Positions 54,248 to 64,000 of a stretch of 64,000 nucleotides of DNA are shown here, one piece after another (positions within the stretch are counted from its first letter, which is position 1; each line of letters opens with the position of its first letter). The notes under the pieces were generated by a model. The model had not been told where the DNA came from and did no database searches. It saw only the letters and a list, made by a program, of their open reading frames with translations. Both the position numbers and the translations under genes were made by a program. This DNA comes from Acidobacteriaceae bacterium (GTDB taxonomy: Bacteria; Acidobacteriota; Terriglobia; Terriglobales; Acidobacteriaceae). The stretch is taken from positions 1 through 64,000 of the forward strand of contig DAIDLI010000122.1 in NCBI GenBank assembly GCA_027449545.1. Direction: 5' to 3'.

Positions 54248-55546
54248 ATGGCAGCGATAGCACCTTCTCCAAGCGAACCGATCTCCTCTGCCGGGAGATG
54301 GGAGATCGCTGATCAACTTAGCAAAGTGCTCGTCAGCCCGTGGTTTCGTAGTTCCTCGCGATGTTCCCAGTTGCTGCGTCACGTTGTCGAGTTGTCGCTC
54401 TATGGGCAGGAGGAACGTCTCAGGGAGCGCCAGATTGCGGTGGAGATCTTTCACCGCAAGCCCACCTACGATAACAATCTCGACCCGGTCGTGCGGGTTG
54501 CTGCCGGAGAGGTGCGCAAGCGCCTGGCCCAGTACTATGGCACAGCGGAGAATGCCGGCCAAATCCGGATTGAACTTCCCATCGGCTCGTATGTTCCTTC
54601 GTTTCATTTTCCAGTTCCTGCGGCGCCTCTCGCTGAGGCCGCGCCGCCAGCCGCTGAACCGGACGAGCAGTGCAGCCTTGCTCAGGAGAGTATTGCCGGC
54701 GCTTCGGAGGAACGCGAGCCAGGAACGCCGGTTGGCCGCCGCTCCCGGACTTGGCTGGCGCTGGCCGCCGCAGCGATTCTTGTCGCCACCACATGGGGAG
54801 TTTGGCACAGGCCCGCGGCATCAGCCCATATCGCGGGCTTCGATGCATTTTGGGCTCCGCTGCTTACGGCGCAGAGTTCACCGTTGATTTCCGTGGGAGA
54901 ATTACATTCCAGGGAGCTGACGTTTGTGCCCGATCGTCAGCGGAGTCCCCACTCCGAGGCGTTCGATGTGCAGGTCCCTCGAGAGGACTCCCAAGGCATT
55001 CCGGTCGAGCGGATTGGCTATTTGCAGGCGGTTGCAAAAATAGCCAGCGTGCTCGGGGCCAAAGAAAAGCCGTTTGATTTTCGAGATCAATCTGAGACCA
55101 CGTTCGCCGATTTTGCCGGGCGCCCCACCATTCTGCTTGGCGCGTATGAAAACGATTGGTCCATGGGCCTCTCTGAGGGACGGCGATTCGAGTTCCAGGC
55201 AGATTATGCTCGGGGCCGCAAATGGATCTCGGACCGGCTCAAGCCAGGGCAGGAGATCGGTTCTCTGCCCACCTCTTCTCCAGCGCCCACTTCTTACGAC
55301 GCCTATTCCATCGTGATGCGCGATACCGGCGCGGTAAGCAGGCAGTCTCGCATTCTGCTGGCCGGCGTCGGCGATGAAGGTACGGTCGCGGCGGCAGAGT
55401 TTGCCTCCAACCCAAAGTATCTTGACGAATTCGCCAGACATTTGCCTAAAGGCTGGGCGGGCAAAAACATGGAGATCCTGATTCGCACGCGGATCGTCGA
55501 AGGTGTCCTGGGCATTCCCACCGTGGTCGATTACAGCATCTGGTAA
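54248..55546 (+). CDS. One-TM regulator with acidobacterial DNA-binding-like N-terminal domain
   Basis: A 432-residue protein. Residues 15-120 match the N-terminal domain of the regulator at 10672 (LLRHVVELSLYGQEERLRERQIAVEIFHRKP, DPVVRVAAGEVRKRLAQYYG, ELPIGSYVPSF). One TM helix is at about 167-186 (TWLALAAAAILVATTWGVW). The outer domain of about 240 residues is not TPR and not TolB-like; it contains FRDQSETTFADFAGRPTILLGAY and VGDEGTVAAAEFASNP. The shared cytoplasmic head with different sensor tails suggests a modular one-component regulator. It sits between two TonB-dependent transporter genes. Confidence 0.7.
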   Translation: MAAIAPSPSEPISSAGRWEIADQLSKVLVSPWFRSSSRCSQLLRHVVELSLYGQEERLRERQIAVEIFHRKPTYDNNLDPVVRVAAGEVRKRLAQYYGTAENAGQIRIELPIGSYVPSFHFPVPAAPLAEAAPPAAEPDEQCSLAQESIAGASEEREPGTPVGRRSRTWLALAAAAILVATTWGVWHRPAASAHIAGFDAFWAPLLTAQSSPLISVGELHSRELTFVPDRQRSPHSEAFDVQVPREDSQGIPVERIGYLQAVAKIASVLGAKEKPFDFRDQSETTFADFAGRPTILLGAYENDWSMGLSEGRRFEFQADYARGRKWISDRLKPGQEIGSLPTSSPAPTSYDAYSIVMRDTGAVSRQSRILLAGVGDEGTVAAAEFASNPKYLDEFARHLPKGWAGKNMEILIRTRIVEGVLGIPTVVDYSIW

Positions 55547-55875
55547 AGATCCGGCTAGAGGACGCTGGCAGGTTCGGTCGTCGCATCGCATCGTTGCGCT
55601 CTGGCGGGAGAGTACCGTCCTCCATCTGCCCTGCTGCCGCACGGCGCCCAAAAATCTTTCCATCCTGTGGAGCGCGGCGAGCTTTGCGCGATGTCGCGTG
55701 GCCGAAGTGAACGCGTCGACTCGGCCGCAGCGCCTGCTGAACCGTAGAGTACGTCCGTATCCCTGAGCCGGAGCAAATCTTTTGGGTTTGGCGTAAGTGC
55801 TTTCGGTTCAGCCTGTCGTCTGAGTTCTTTCGGCGCGAGGGCATGTAAAACGCAGATTCCTACATGTAAGATACG

Positions 55876-55905
55876 TTGAAAATCCCGGAAAAGAGCACCT
55901 ATAAG
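55876..55905 (+). promoter_or_regulatory. Probable promoter of the transporter at 56055
   Basis: TTGAAA (55876-55881), 18 bases, TATAAG (55900-55905), about 150 bases before the start. Two CATGTAA words (55842 and 55863) lie 14-40 bases upstream, 21 bases apart, and could be a tandem regulator site. The rest of the 508-base gap 55547-56054 holds no supported gene. Confidence 0.45.
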
Positions 55906-56054
55906 ACAGGCATTAGCCGCCGCCCCCTTTACCAGCCCCGGTGAAGAAGCACTGTTGCAGAAGAATCCGGCCAGGACACAAAAGACCAGTTGGCTTGTCG
56001 GGCCGGCAACAGGACAGGGATGGAGGGCGGAGTTCGATGGCTGAAGGAGGCAAA

Positions 56055-59000
56055 ATGCGAGCGAGAAAAAGCGGCATCATCCGACACATCGCCTACGGGG
56101 TGCTCTTGGCTGCAATTGGTTTTCTGAGTCTCCCACCAACGTCAGCGCAGACTGTCTACGGGGCCTTATACGGATCGGTTCTCGACAAATCGGGAGCGGT
56201 GATTCCAAACGCAACGGTGGTGGTAACCAGCGAGCAGAAGGGTACAAGCTTCAAAACACAGACAAATAGTGTCGGCCAATATCGGTTGGACCATCTTGTT
56301 CCCGACACCTATGTAGTGACCATCTCGGCGTCCGGCTTCAAGACTTACACGGTCGCCGGGCTCCAGATTAATGCCGGGGACACCCCGAATGTAAACGCAA
56401 ACCTGGAAATCGGTGCGGTGAACCAGTCGGTCACCGTCGCCGCGGGCGCCGAACAGTTGCTCAAGACCGAGAGCCAGGATGTCTCGCTCTCTGTCCCGCA
56501 GGAGACGGTGCAGCAGCTTCCCCTCGTGAATCAGTCAATGAGCAACGTCGTCCTGTTAACCCCCGGCGCCTACGCTGCTTTGGGCCAAATGGGCGTTCAG
56601 GCGTTAAACCCGGCGGGCGGAAGCGAATATGCCATCAACGGCCAGCCGGTCGGCGGCGCCAACTTCGTCCTGGATGGAACCGACAATACCGGACAGACCC
56701 TCGGCTATATTGTGGTGAACCCCGCGCCGAACACCATTCAGGATGTCAAGGTGATCACCACCAGCTTCGTGGCCGAAACCGGCAGAACCCTGGGCGGCGA
56801 CATCGAGATGCAGACGCGGTCCGGCACCAACTCCTTCCACGGTCTGGTTTCGGATACCCGGCAGAGTTCTGCCAACCTGGGCCGCAATCCCTACGCCGCA
56901 GCCCAGTCGGCTCCCAATAAAATTGCACCCGCGCTCTACAACCAGCCCGAGGTCAATATTGGCGGCCCCATCTTCAAAAATCGCCTCTTCTTCTTCTTCG
57001 ATTACTTTGGTCTCCGCCAGCGCCAGGGCGGGTCCGTGCTGACCACCCTGCCTACGGCGCACCTCGAACAGACCTGCCTGGGCCTGGCGCCAACCAGCAA
57101 TGGCACCCAGGGCTGCGATTTCGGGGAATATCAGACCATTCTCGGTGATTTGGGCAAGATCTACTATTTCGACGGACAGCAATACCAGCAATACCCCGCC
57201 AACATCATTCCAGCCGCGCAGCTCTCCCCGCAGGCCCTGGGGTTGCTCAAGATGCTGCCGCCGCCGAATATTGCCAACAGCGTTTACGACAACTACAGCG
57301 TCAACACCACCGGCGTAGCCAACACCAACCAGTTCACCACCCGGGTCGACGATCAGCTCACCTCCAAGATGCATGCCTTTGGCAGGTGGACCTACTACCG
57401 CGACGACCTCATCGGCCATCCGGTGTTTGGCTTGGCTGGCGGCCCTTCCGGCGTGAGTGAAGCGGGACATGGAACCGGACGAACGCATAGCGTTGCGCTG
57501 GGCCTGGACGATGCCATCTCCGATCATCTCTTGATGGACGCGCGCCTCGGCTATTACGAGGACCATCTCACCGACGACATGGCGAATGCCAATCTCAACC
57601 TGGGAACGCAGCTTGGAATTCCGGGCTTGAATGGCACGGGATATCCGATGTCGAACGGCGAGCCGGTCTTTAACATCGTTCCCATCAGTGGCGGGGGCGT
57701 CGGGTCGGCGCAAATTGGAGGGACCCCCAGTACTCCGGTCCGTCAACGGGAGGACCAGTTCCAGTTCACCAACAATTGGACCTTGATTCGCGGAACCCAT
57801 ACCCTCAAAGCCGGTCTCGACCTTCGTTATGGCCGGGAGAATCGTGAAGAGAGCTTCGACAGCCGCACCGGCAATATGACCTTCGGCACCGGACCCACTT
57901 CGAAGGATGGCGCTGGCGGCCTCGGCATGGCGACCTTCGTGCTCGGCGACGTCACCAACTTCATCCGCGACGTCTCCCAGGTGTTATCTCCCAAAGAAAA
58001 CCAGTGGCGCACGTTCTACTATGCGCAGGACACGTGGCGCGTCACCCAGAAACTGATTCTCAACATTGGCGGACGATGGGAGATCTACTACCCCGAGAAG
58101 GTGGACGCCAAGGGGCACGGCGCACTGCTCAATCTCAACACCGGAATGCTTCAGGTGGCCGGCTACGGACCCTATGGCCTGAATATGGGGCAAACCGTAA
58201 GCTTGAGCGATCTTGCCCCGCGGCTGGGCCTGAGCTATCAGCTCAACGATAAGACCGTGATTCGCGCCGGCTACGGACGCAGCTTCTCGCAGGCCAATTA
58301 CGGCTCCATCTTCAGCCAGGTTCCGGTGGAGAGCCCACCGGTGTATGGAACCCAGAATCTCCAGGCTCCGACCATCACGAGTAGCGTCTTTACGCTGTCC
58401 CAAGGTCCGCCGGCGTTTCCCTTTACCGCCGTTCCGGCCAGTGGACTGGTGCCGCTGCCGGCGGGCGTAACCGTAGCGTCGCGGCGTGGACCGACATTGC
58501 AGGTTCCCAGCGTCGACTCCTGGAACGTAGCCTTCCAGCGCGCCATCACACCTACGTTGACTCTGACCGCCGCGTATGTGGGCAACAAGGGTACGCACAC
58601 CTACGTGGGCAATTGGATGTACACATTCCCGAACGAACCGCAGGCAATCTTACCTGCCTCAGATTCGGTTACCGGGCAAACACTGTACTTCGATCCCAAC
58701 GCTGCCCTGGATATTCAGCAAAACGGGCCATTTAGCCCGCAATATCCGGATATCGCTCCGGACGGGCATACCTCCCAGTATCAGTACCTGAGGCCCTACT
58801 ACAACAGGTATGGGTGGGCGCAGGATATCTACTACTACGCCATGGCCGGCGACACTCACTACAACGCCTTGCAACTTACTGCGCAGAAGCAGTACTCGCA
58901 CGGCCTGTCGATGACTGTTAACTACGCCTACCAACTTGCTCGTAACTACGACTCGGGCGGATTCTACACAAACAAGAAGACCGTCTACGGTCCTACCGAT

Positions 59001-59669
59001 ATGAACTTCGATCAGGTCCTCACCGCGTTCGGCTACTATCAGCTGCCGTTCGGACGAAAAGGCGACTTCTTCTCGAACGTTCCCCGGTGGGTGGATGCCC
59101 TGATCGGCGGATACCAGGTGACCCCGTCTATCCACATCTCCAGCGGGCAGCACTTCAACCTCACCTATACGAATTGCGGAACCATTCTGCCGCAACAGCC
59201 GGGTTCGACCGACATTCGGGCGGAGAATGCATCGCAACCGTGCTACCCGAACATCAACGGTTCGTTCCCCATGCATCTGGGGTCCTACAACCCGGTGACT
59301 CACAGCAGGAGCTACTTCACTCCCGTTGCCACTTTGACGACCGCTCATCCCACATCGGGACCCTTCGCGATTCCGACGCTGGATACGGTGGGCAACGTGA
59401 AGCGGAACGCCTACACGGCGCCCAGCAACTGGAATGTAGATCTGGCTGCGGCAAAGACCATCCCCATTCACGAGAACGTAACGGCAGAGTTCCGGGTGAA
59501 TGCGTTCAACGCGTTCAACCATATCAATCCCGGTCCGCCCACTCCGTTCTATCCGCAGTTCGGCCTGTCCGCATCCGTCGACAATCCTTACATCGGCGGA
59601 AAGATCCTGAATGCAGCTTTAGGCACAACTCCGCGGCAGCTCAATTTCGAACTGACGGTTCAATTCTGA
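56055..59669 (+). CDS. TonB-dependent transporter, Oar-like
   Basis: Outer-membrane transporter of 1204 residues. ATG 56055 is chosen for GAAGGAGG upstream; the frame is open to 55941. Signal peptide IAYGVLLAAIGFLSLPPTSAQ. The regulatory-like domain (YGALYGSVLDKSGAVIPNA) follows, then a plug with VLDGTDNTGQTLGY and MQTRSGTNSFHG, and a barrel ending LNFELTVQF. A strong terminator follows 10 bases past the stop. The BNR, esterase and GH127 genes follow downstream, so its ligand may be an arabinose-containing oligosaccharide. Confidence 0.9.
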   Translation: MRARKSGIIRHIAYGVLLAAIGFLSLPPTSAQTVYGALYGSVLDKSGAVIPNATVVVTSEQKGTSFKTQTNSVGQYRLDHLVPDTYVVTISASGFKTYTVAGLQINAGDTPNVNANLEIGAVNQSVTVAAGAEQLLKTESQDVSLSVPQETVQQLPLVNQSMSNVVLLTPGAYAALGQMGVQALNPAGGSEYAINGQPVGGANFVLDGTDNTGQTLGYIVVNPAPNTIQDVKVITTSFVAETGRTLGGDIEMQTRSGTNSFHGLVSDTRQSSANLGRNPYAAAQSAPNKIAPALYNQPEVNIGGPIFKNRLFFFFDYFGLRQRQGGSVLTTLPTAHLEQTCLGLAPTSNGTQGCDFGEYQTILGDLGKIYYFDGQQYQQYPANIIPAAQLSPQALGLLKMLPPPNIANSVYDNYSVNTTGVANTNQFTTRVDDQLTSKMHAFGRWTYYRDDLIGHPVFGLAGGPSGVSEAGHGTGRTHSVALGLDDAISDHLLMDARLGYYEDHLTDDMANANLNLGTQLGIPGLNGTGYPMSNGEPVFNIVPISGGGVGSAQIGGTPSTPVRQREDQFQFTNNWTLIRGTHTLKAGLDLRYGRENREESFDSRTGNMTFGTGPTSKDGAGGLGMATFVLGDVTNFIRDVSQVLSPKENQWRTFYYAQDTWRVTQKLILNIGGRWEIYYPEKVDAKGHGALLNLNTGMLQVAGYGPYGLNMGQTVSLSDLAPRLGLSYQLNDKTVIRAGYGRSFSQANYGSIFSQVPVESPPVYGTQNLQAPTITSSVFTLSQGPPAFPFTAVPASGLVPLPAGVTVASRRGPTLQVPSVDSWNVAFQRAITPTLTLTAAYVGNKGTHTYVGNWMYTFPNEPQAILPASDSVTGQTLYFDPNAALDIQQNGPFSPQYPDIAPDGHTSQYQYLRPYYNRYGWAQDIYYYAMAGDTHYNALQLTAQKQYSHGLSMTVNYAYQLARNYDSGGFYTNKKTVYGPTDMNFDQVLTAFGYYQLPFGRKGDFFSNVPRWVDALIGGYQVTPSIHISSGQHFNLTYTNCGTILPQQPGSTDIRAENASQPCYPNINGSFPMHLGSYNPVTHSRSYFTPVATLTTAHPTSGPFAIPTLDTVGNVKRNAYTAPSNWNVDLAAAKTIPIHENVTAEFRVNAFNAFNHINPGPPTPFYPQFGLSASVDNPYIGGKILNAALGTTPRQLNFELTVQF

Positions 59670-59679
59670 ATCAATGGCC

Positions 59680-59713
59680 GGTCCGGATCTCTTGGGAAGA
59701 AGAGATCCGGACC
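59680..59713 (+). terminator. Strong terminator after the transporter
   Basis: A perfect 14-base stem GGTCCGGATCTCTT (59680-59693) with its complement (59700-59713) around a 6-base loop, followed by GTTTCC. It starts 10 bases after the transporter stop. Confidence 0.75.
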
Positions 59714-59810
59714 GTTTCCACTGCGGTCCGCATTCACCTGGAAACCATCAAGGCCTGCTCCTCAGGCGCATCTGGGCAGGCCCTTGCATCGATATTTGGA
59801 GCGATTCTCA

Positions 59811-61337
59811 ATGAAATCTGGAATATGGCTGTCTGCAACTGCTCTGGCAGTGATTGGTATCTTGCCGGGAACCGGCGCGGCAATCGGGCAACAGACTGGA
59901 TCGGCTGAAGCGAGCGCGATCAACCTTCCGGTCAACCAGGCCACAAGCTACAAGGGAGAAGAATTTTTGCTGCTGGGCAACGCTGTACGCGGCGCAGGAG
60001 AACCGGTGATCGCAGTCGATCCAAAGAATCCCGACATCATCCTCATCGGCGCCATGGCCAACAGGAACTACATCCCGGGTGAAAAATGGGCCGTTGGGGT
60101 GCCCTTTAGCAACTGGGAGTCGGTCGTTCAATACCGCAACACGCCCGATGGCACTGTTTCCGAATATGCGCTCAGCCGCGATCGTGGCCGGACCTGGAAG
60201 TTTTTCGAAGTTCCTGTCCAGCATTACTTCAAGATGAACGGGATCGCCGATACGTTCGTGGGCTTCGGCAAGGACGAGCGGATGTTTACCGGCTCAATGG
60301 ACTTCTTTCCTCTCGACCCGTCGCCGCTCGTCAAGAGTCTGGAGCGGGAGCCGCGTCCGGGCTTGCTCTATGGCAACACCGATATTGCCTGGTCCGACGA
60401 CATGGGCAAGACCTGGAGCACGCCCGAGCACGTGATGGGGCAGGCAACTCCCAAGGAGGAGTACGGGCCGGATGTGAAGCCGCTCTTTCTGGGCAAGACG
60501 CCCTACGATCGGCCCTTCCTGATTACCGACCAGTCGACCGGCACGATCTACATTCCTGGAAACGGCTCCGGCGGAGATCCCGTGCATCAAGAGACGTTTG
60601 TGCGCGCCTCTGACGACAACGGCAAGACCTGGGGACTGATCTATGCCTATGACTCGCCCGATTATCCGGAAGGTGGCATGGCATCGCGTCCGGCAGCCGC
60701 AAATGGCGCGCTGGGGGTCGCGTATATCGCTTCGAAAGTGCCGGCCAATCAGGGGCCCGCGAAATGCCCATGCGCTGTCTTCGGCGTCAGCCGCGACGAA
60801 GGCAAGACCTTCGAACACCACGTAGTGACCTCCGATGTCTATATACCGCATGGCTTCTTCGGCATGGGAAGTCCGGCGCTGGCAGCAGATCCCAGCCATC
60901 CCGGCCGGTTCGCCGTCATGACCTTCAGCAACGAGAACAGCGAAATGCAGATTCGCGTAACCGACGATTACGGCCAAAGCTGGAAAGGCCCGGTGACCGC
61001 AGGCAGCGTGCCGGGGACCACCATGCGGAAGCCGGATATCGCCTACTCTCCTCAGGGCGTGCTAGCGGTGATGTGGCTGGCGACCAAGCCAGACGGTACC
61101 TATACTGCCTGGTCGAATGCCTCGCGGGATGGCGGCGCGACATTCGGCAAGCAAGTGCAGGTCAGCGAAACGCCATCCCCTGCGCGGCAAAGCATCAAGT
61201 TCCGCGGCAACAATTGGGATGGCGACGACCTCTCCTCGATCGCTGTGGATGATCAGTATGTGCACATTGTATGGGCGGATGGACGAGCCGGATTTCTGGG
61301 CTCGTGGTATGCCCGTGTGCCCTTAACCAGCTACTGA
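59811..61337 (+). CDS. BNR/Asp-box repeat protein, Cys-Pro-Cys family member 3
   Basis: Exported 508-residue sialidase-fold protein. ATG 59811 opens a signal peptide (GIWLSATALAVIGILPGTGAA). Family blocks are EEFLLLGNAVRGAGEPVIAV, AKCPCAVFGVSRDEGKTFE and the end WADGRAGFLGSWYARVPLTSY. Asp-boxes are SRDRGRTWKF, SDDMGKTWST, SDDNGKTWGL, SRDEGKTFEH, TDDYGQSWKG and SRDGGATFGK, six in all, which suits a six-bladed propeller. It is followed by the esterase and the GH127-like gene in the same direction. Confidence 0.78.
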   Translation: MKSGIWLSATALAVIGILPGTGAAIGQQTGSAEASAINLPVNQATSYKGEEFLLLGNAVRGAGEPVIAVDPKNPDIILIGAMANRNYIPGEKWAVGVPFSNWESVVQYRNTPDGTVSEYALSRDRGRTWKFFEVPVQHYFKMNGIADTFVGFGKDERMFTGSMDFFPLDPSPLVKSLEREPRPGLLYGNTDIAWSDDMGKTWSTPEHVMGQATPKEEYGPDVKPLFLGKTPYDRPFLITDQSTGTIYIPGNGSGGDPVHQETFVRASDDNGKTWGLIYAYDSPDYPEGGMASRPAAANGALGVAYIASKVPANQGPAKCPCAVFGVSRDEGKTFEHHVVTSDVYIPHGFFGMGSPALAADPSHPGRFAVMTFSNENSEMQIRVTDDYGQSWKGPVTAGSVPGTTMRKPDIAYSPQGVLAVMWLATKPDGTYTAWSNASRDGGATFGKQVQVSETPSPARQSIKFRGNNWDGDDLSSIAVDDQYVHIVWADGRAGFLGSWYARVPLTSY

Positions 61338-61442
61338 TCGAGCGGGAACTGCATTGCCGCGAGGCCGCTTGCTGTGCGGCGATGCGCAGGTCCGGTCCAA
61401 GACGATCGCTCACTTGTCTATGCAACTTTCGGCGCCAACTAG

Positions 61443-62750
<1,308 letters not shown>

Positions 62751-62777
62751 AAACAGGAATCGATGGGGATAACGAAA

Positions 62778-64000
62778 ATGAATCATAAGCCCGGCAGGGA
62801 ATTGGTTGAGATGGAAGCTCAAGCTTCGCAAGATACAGGAGTGAACCGGCGCGACTTCATTAAAGGAGCGGTTGCAGGTTCGGCAGTTCTGGCCACCGGC
62901 TTGCCTGAGACGCTGGCGGCCCAGCCAGAATCCTCCGCGGCGCAGCCCTATGCGGAACTGCGCAATCTGCCGCCGGGCGCGATCAAGCCGGAGGGCTGGC
63001 TGCGGTTGCACCTGGAGTCGCAGGCGAAGTTGACGAATGCGCTTACCGATATCGCGTTCCCATTCTTCAGCGGGAGCGCTGCTGAGTTCTGGGAAGGCGA
63101 GGAGAATTCCCCGGCCTGGTACACCTGGGAGCAAAGAGCCTATTGGATCGACGGAGCCACCCGCCTGGGGCTGGTGCTTGGCGATGATAAAGTGCTTGCG
63201 AGAGGCCGGGCTGGTTTGGACTACACGCTCACCCACCCCTCGAAAGACGGTTTCCTTGGTCCGAAGTTTCTGGAGTTTGGCGACGACTTTGGCGGCTTGA
63301 ACCGCTGGCCCAACAACGTCCTGAACCGTGGCTACATGGCGCTTGCCGATGCTCAGCCGACGCCTGCCAACACCGATCCTGCTAAGATCATCGAGGCGCT
63401 GCGCCGGCACTACGACAATGACAAGGAAAAGGCGGATTACACCGGCGGCAGCCGCAATATCACCAACCTTGAGATCATTCTCTGGTGCTACGAGCGGACT
63501 GGCGACAAGAAGATGCTGGAGTTCGCGCAGTCTACCTGGGACAAATATATAAAGGATGCAGAAGACGAATACCAGGCGAGTCTGCGTCAACCTGCCCATG
63601 GTCCGCTTGCGCGGATGCGCTTTTTCCGCCACAGCGACCTGGCTCCGTCCCGCGTGTATGCGGATGTGCCGATCGAGAGCCACGGAGTATCGTATGCAGA
63701 GATTTCCAAGCTCCCCGCGATCCTGTATCTATATACCGGCAATGAAGAGTACAGGAAGTTTGTCGTAGCCGCGCAGAAGCGGGTCTTCGATCACCACATG
63801 CTCATTGACGGGATTCCGTCCTCATGCGAGGGCTTCGCCGGCACTTCGGCGCTCGACGAGCACGAGACCTGCGACATTACCGATCATCCCTGGGCGTGGA
63901 CTTACGTGCTTCAGGCCACGGGAGATGGAGAATACGGCGATCGCATTGAGCGGGCCGTCTTCAATGCTCACCCGGGAGCCACGCGGGACGATTGGAAGGG
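62778..64000 (+). CDS. GH127-like (DUF1680) beta-L-arabinofuranosidase, partial
   Basis: The first 407 residues of a protein cut by the window end. ATG 62778 has TGGGGA upstream; an ATG five codons earlier is possible. Twin-arginine signal VNRRDFIKGAVAGSAVLATGL (about 29-49). The catalytic region resembles GH127: NLPPGAIKPEGWL, TWEQRAYWIDGATRLGLVLGD, a bundle of (alpha/alpha)-barrel helices, and the conserved His-Glu-Thr-Cys in ALDEHETCDITDHPWAW, where the Cys-Zn/Glu site lies. Such enzymes cleave L-arabinofuranosides. With the two GH43 genes far upstream and the esterases, it supports arabinose-rich glycans as the substrate. Confidence 0.78.
   Translation, partial: MNHKPGRELVEMEAQASQDTGVNRRDFIKGAVAGSAVLATGLPETLAAQPESSAAQPYAELRNLPPGAIKPEGWLRLHLESQAKLTNALTDIAFPFFSGSAAEFWEGEENSPAWYTWEQRAYWIDGATRLGLVLGDDKVLARGRAGLDYTLTHPSKDGFLGPKFLEFGDDFGGLNRWPNNVLNRGYMALADAQPTPANTDPAKIIEALRRHYDNDKEKADYTGGSRNITNLEIILWCYERTGDKKMLEFAQSTWDKYIKDAEDEYQASLRQPAHGPLARMRFFRHSDLAPSRVYADVPIESHGVSYAEISKLPAILYLYTGNEEYRKFVVAAQKRVFDHHMLIDGIPSSCEGFAGTSALDEHETCDITDHPWAWTYVLQATGDGEYGDRIERAVFNAHPGATRDDWK

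Noticed and set aside
56604-57800. 398-residue open frame on the minus strand
   Set aside because: It is a shadow of the transporter at 56055.

Overview
The window looks like a chromosomal segment of an Acidobacteriota (class Terriglobia, Acidobacteriaceae-like). The basis is its fairly high G+C, five very long Oar-like TonB-dependent transporters (1075-1236 residues, each with an N-terminal carboxypeptidase-regulatory-like domain), many secreted carbohydrate-active enzymes, and two regulators whose N-terminal domain is common in that phylum. No rRNA, complete tRNA or CRISPR array was seen.

1-2.3 kb is a mobile-element graveyard: an IS5-family transposase, an unrecognised coding-like remnant and a twice-frameshifted excisionase-like helix-turn-helix gene. 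At 2289-2460 and again at 20324-20498 lies a near-identical direct repeat. It contains the 3' part of a tRNA-Met(CAT), anticodon loop to CCA, followed by the C-terminal tail of a tyrosine integrase. The roughly 18 kb between the copies reads as a genomic island that has lost its integrase. It carries toxin-antitoxin debris, a TonB-dependent transporter, two GH43 arabinanase-like enzymes (one a lipoprotein with a ricin-type lectin domain), a membrane TolB/TPR regulator, a stress set (RIC/YtfE di-iron protein, universal stress protein, PAS-LuxR regulator, cupin, DUF488), a sulfatase and a decayed nucleotidyltransferase.

20.6-43.0 kb is a run of twelve minus-strand genes. Read in transcription order they are: MFS transporter, aldehyde dehydrogenase, PfkB (fructokinase-like) sugar kinase, BNR protein, SGNH esterase, alpha/beta hydrolase, BNR protein, alpha/beta hydrolase, GH32 fructan/sucrose hydrolase, two TonB-dependent transporters and a GH13 alpha-glucosidase. 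This suggests capture of oligosaccharides, periplasmic hydrolysis and sugar phosphorylation, with fructans or sucrose as the most likely substrates.

43.5-64 kb is on the plus strand: tannase/feruloyl esterase, type-B carboxylesterase, acetyl-esterase-like hydrolase, ECF sigma factor overlapping its anti-sigma factor, TonB-dependent transporter, one-TM regulator, another TonB-dependent transporter, a third BNR protein, a CE1-like esterase and a GH127-like enzyme cut by the window end. The likely theme is plant cell-wall (arabinan, pectin, feruloylated side chain) breakdown.

The most notable unexplained signal is a 9-base element, GTATAGGCA. It occurs four times, always upstream of and oriented toward a gene of these clusters (GH13, TonB transporter, pfkB, ECF sigma). 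In three cases it sits exactly 28, 28 and 18 bases before a perfect TTGACA -35 hexamer. The 10-base difference is one DNA helical turn, which points to an activator-controlled sugar regulon. A family of three BNR-repeat proteins sharing a Cys-Pro-Cys motif and a common C-terminus is also worth attention.
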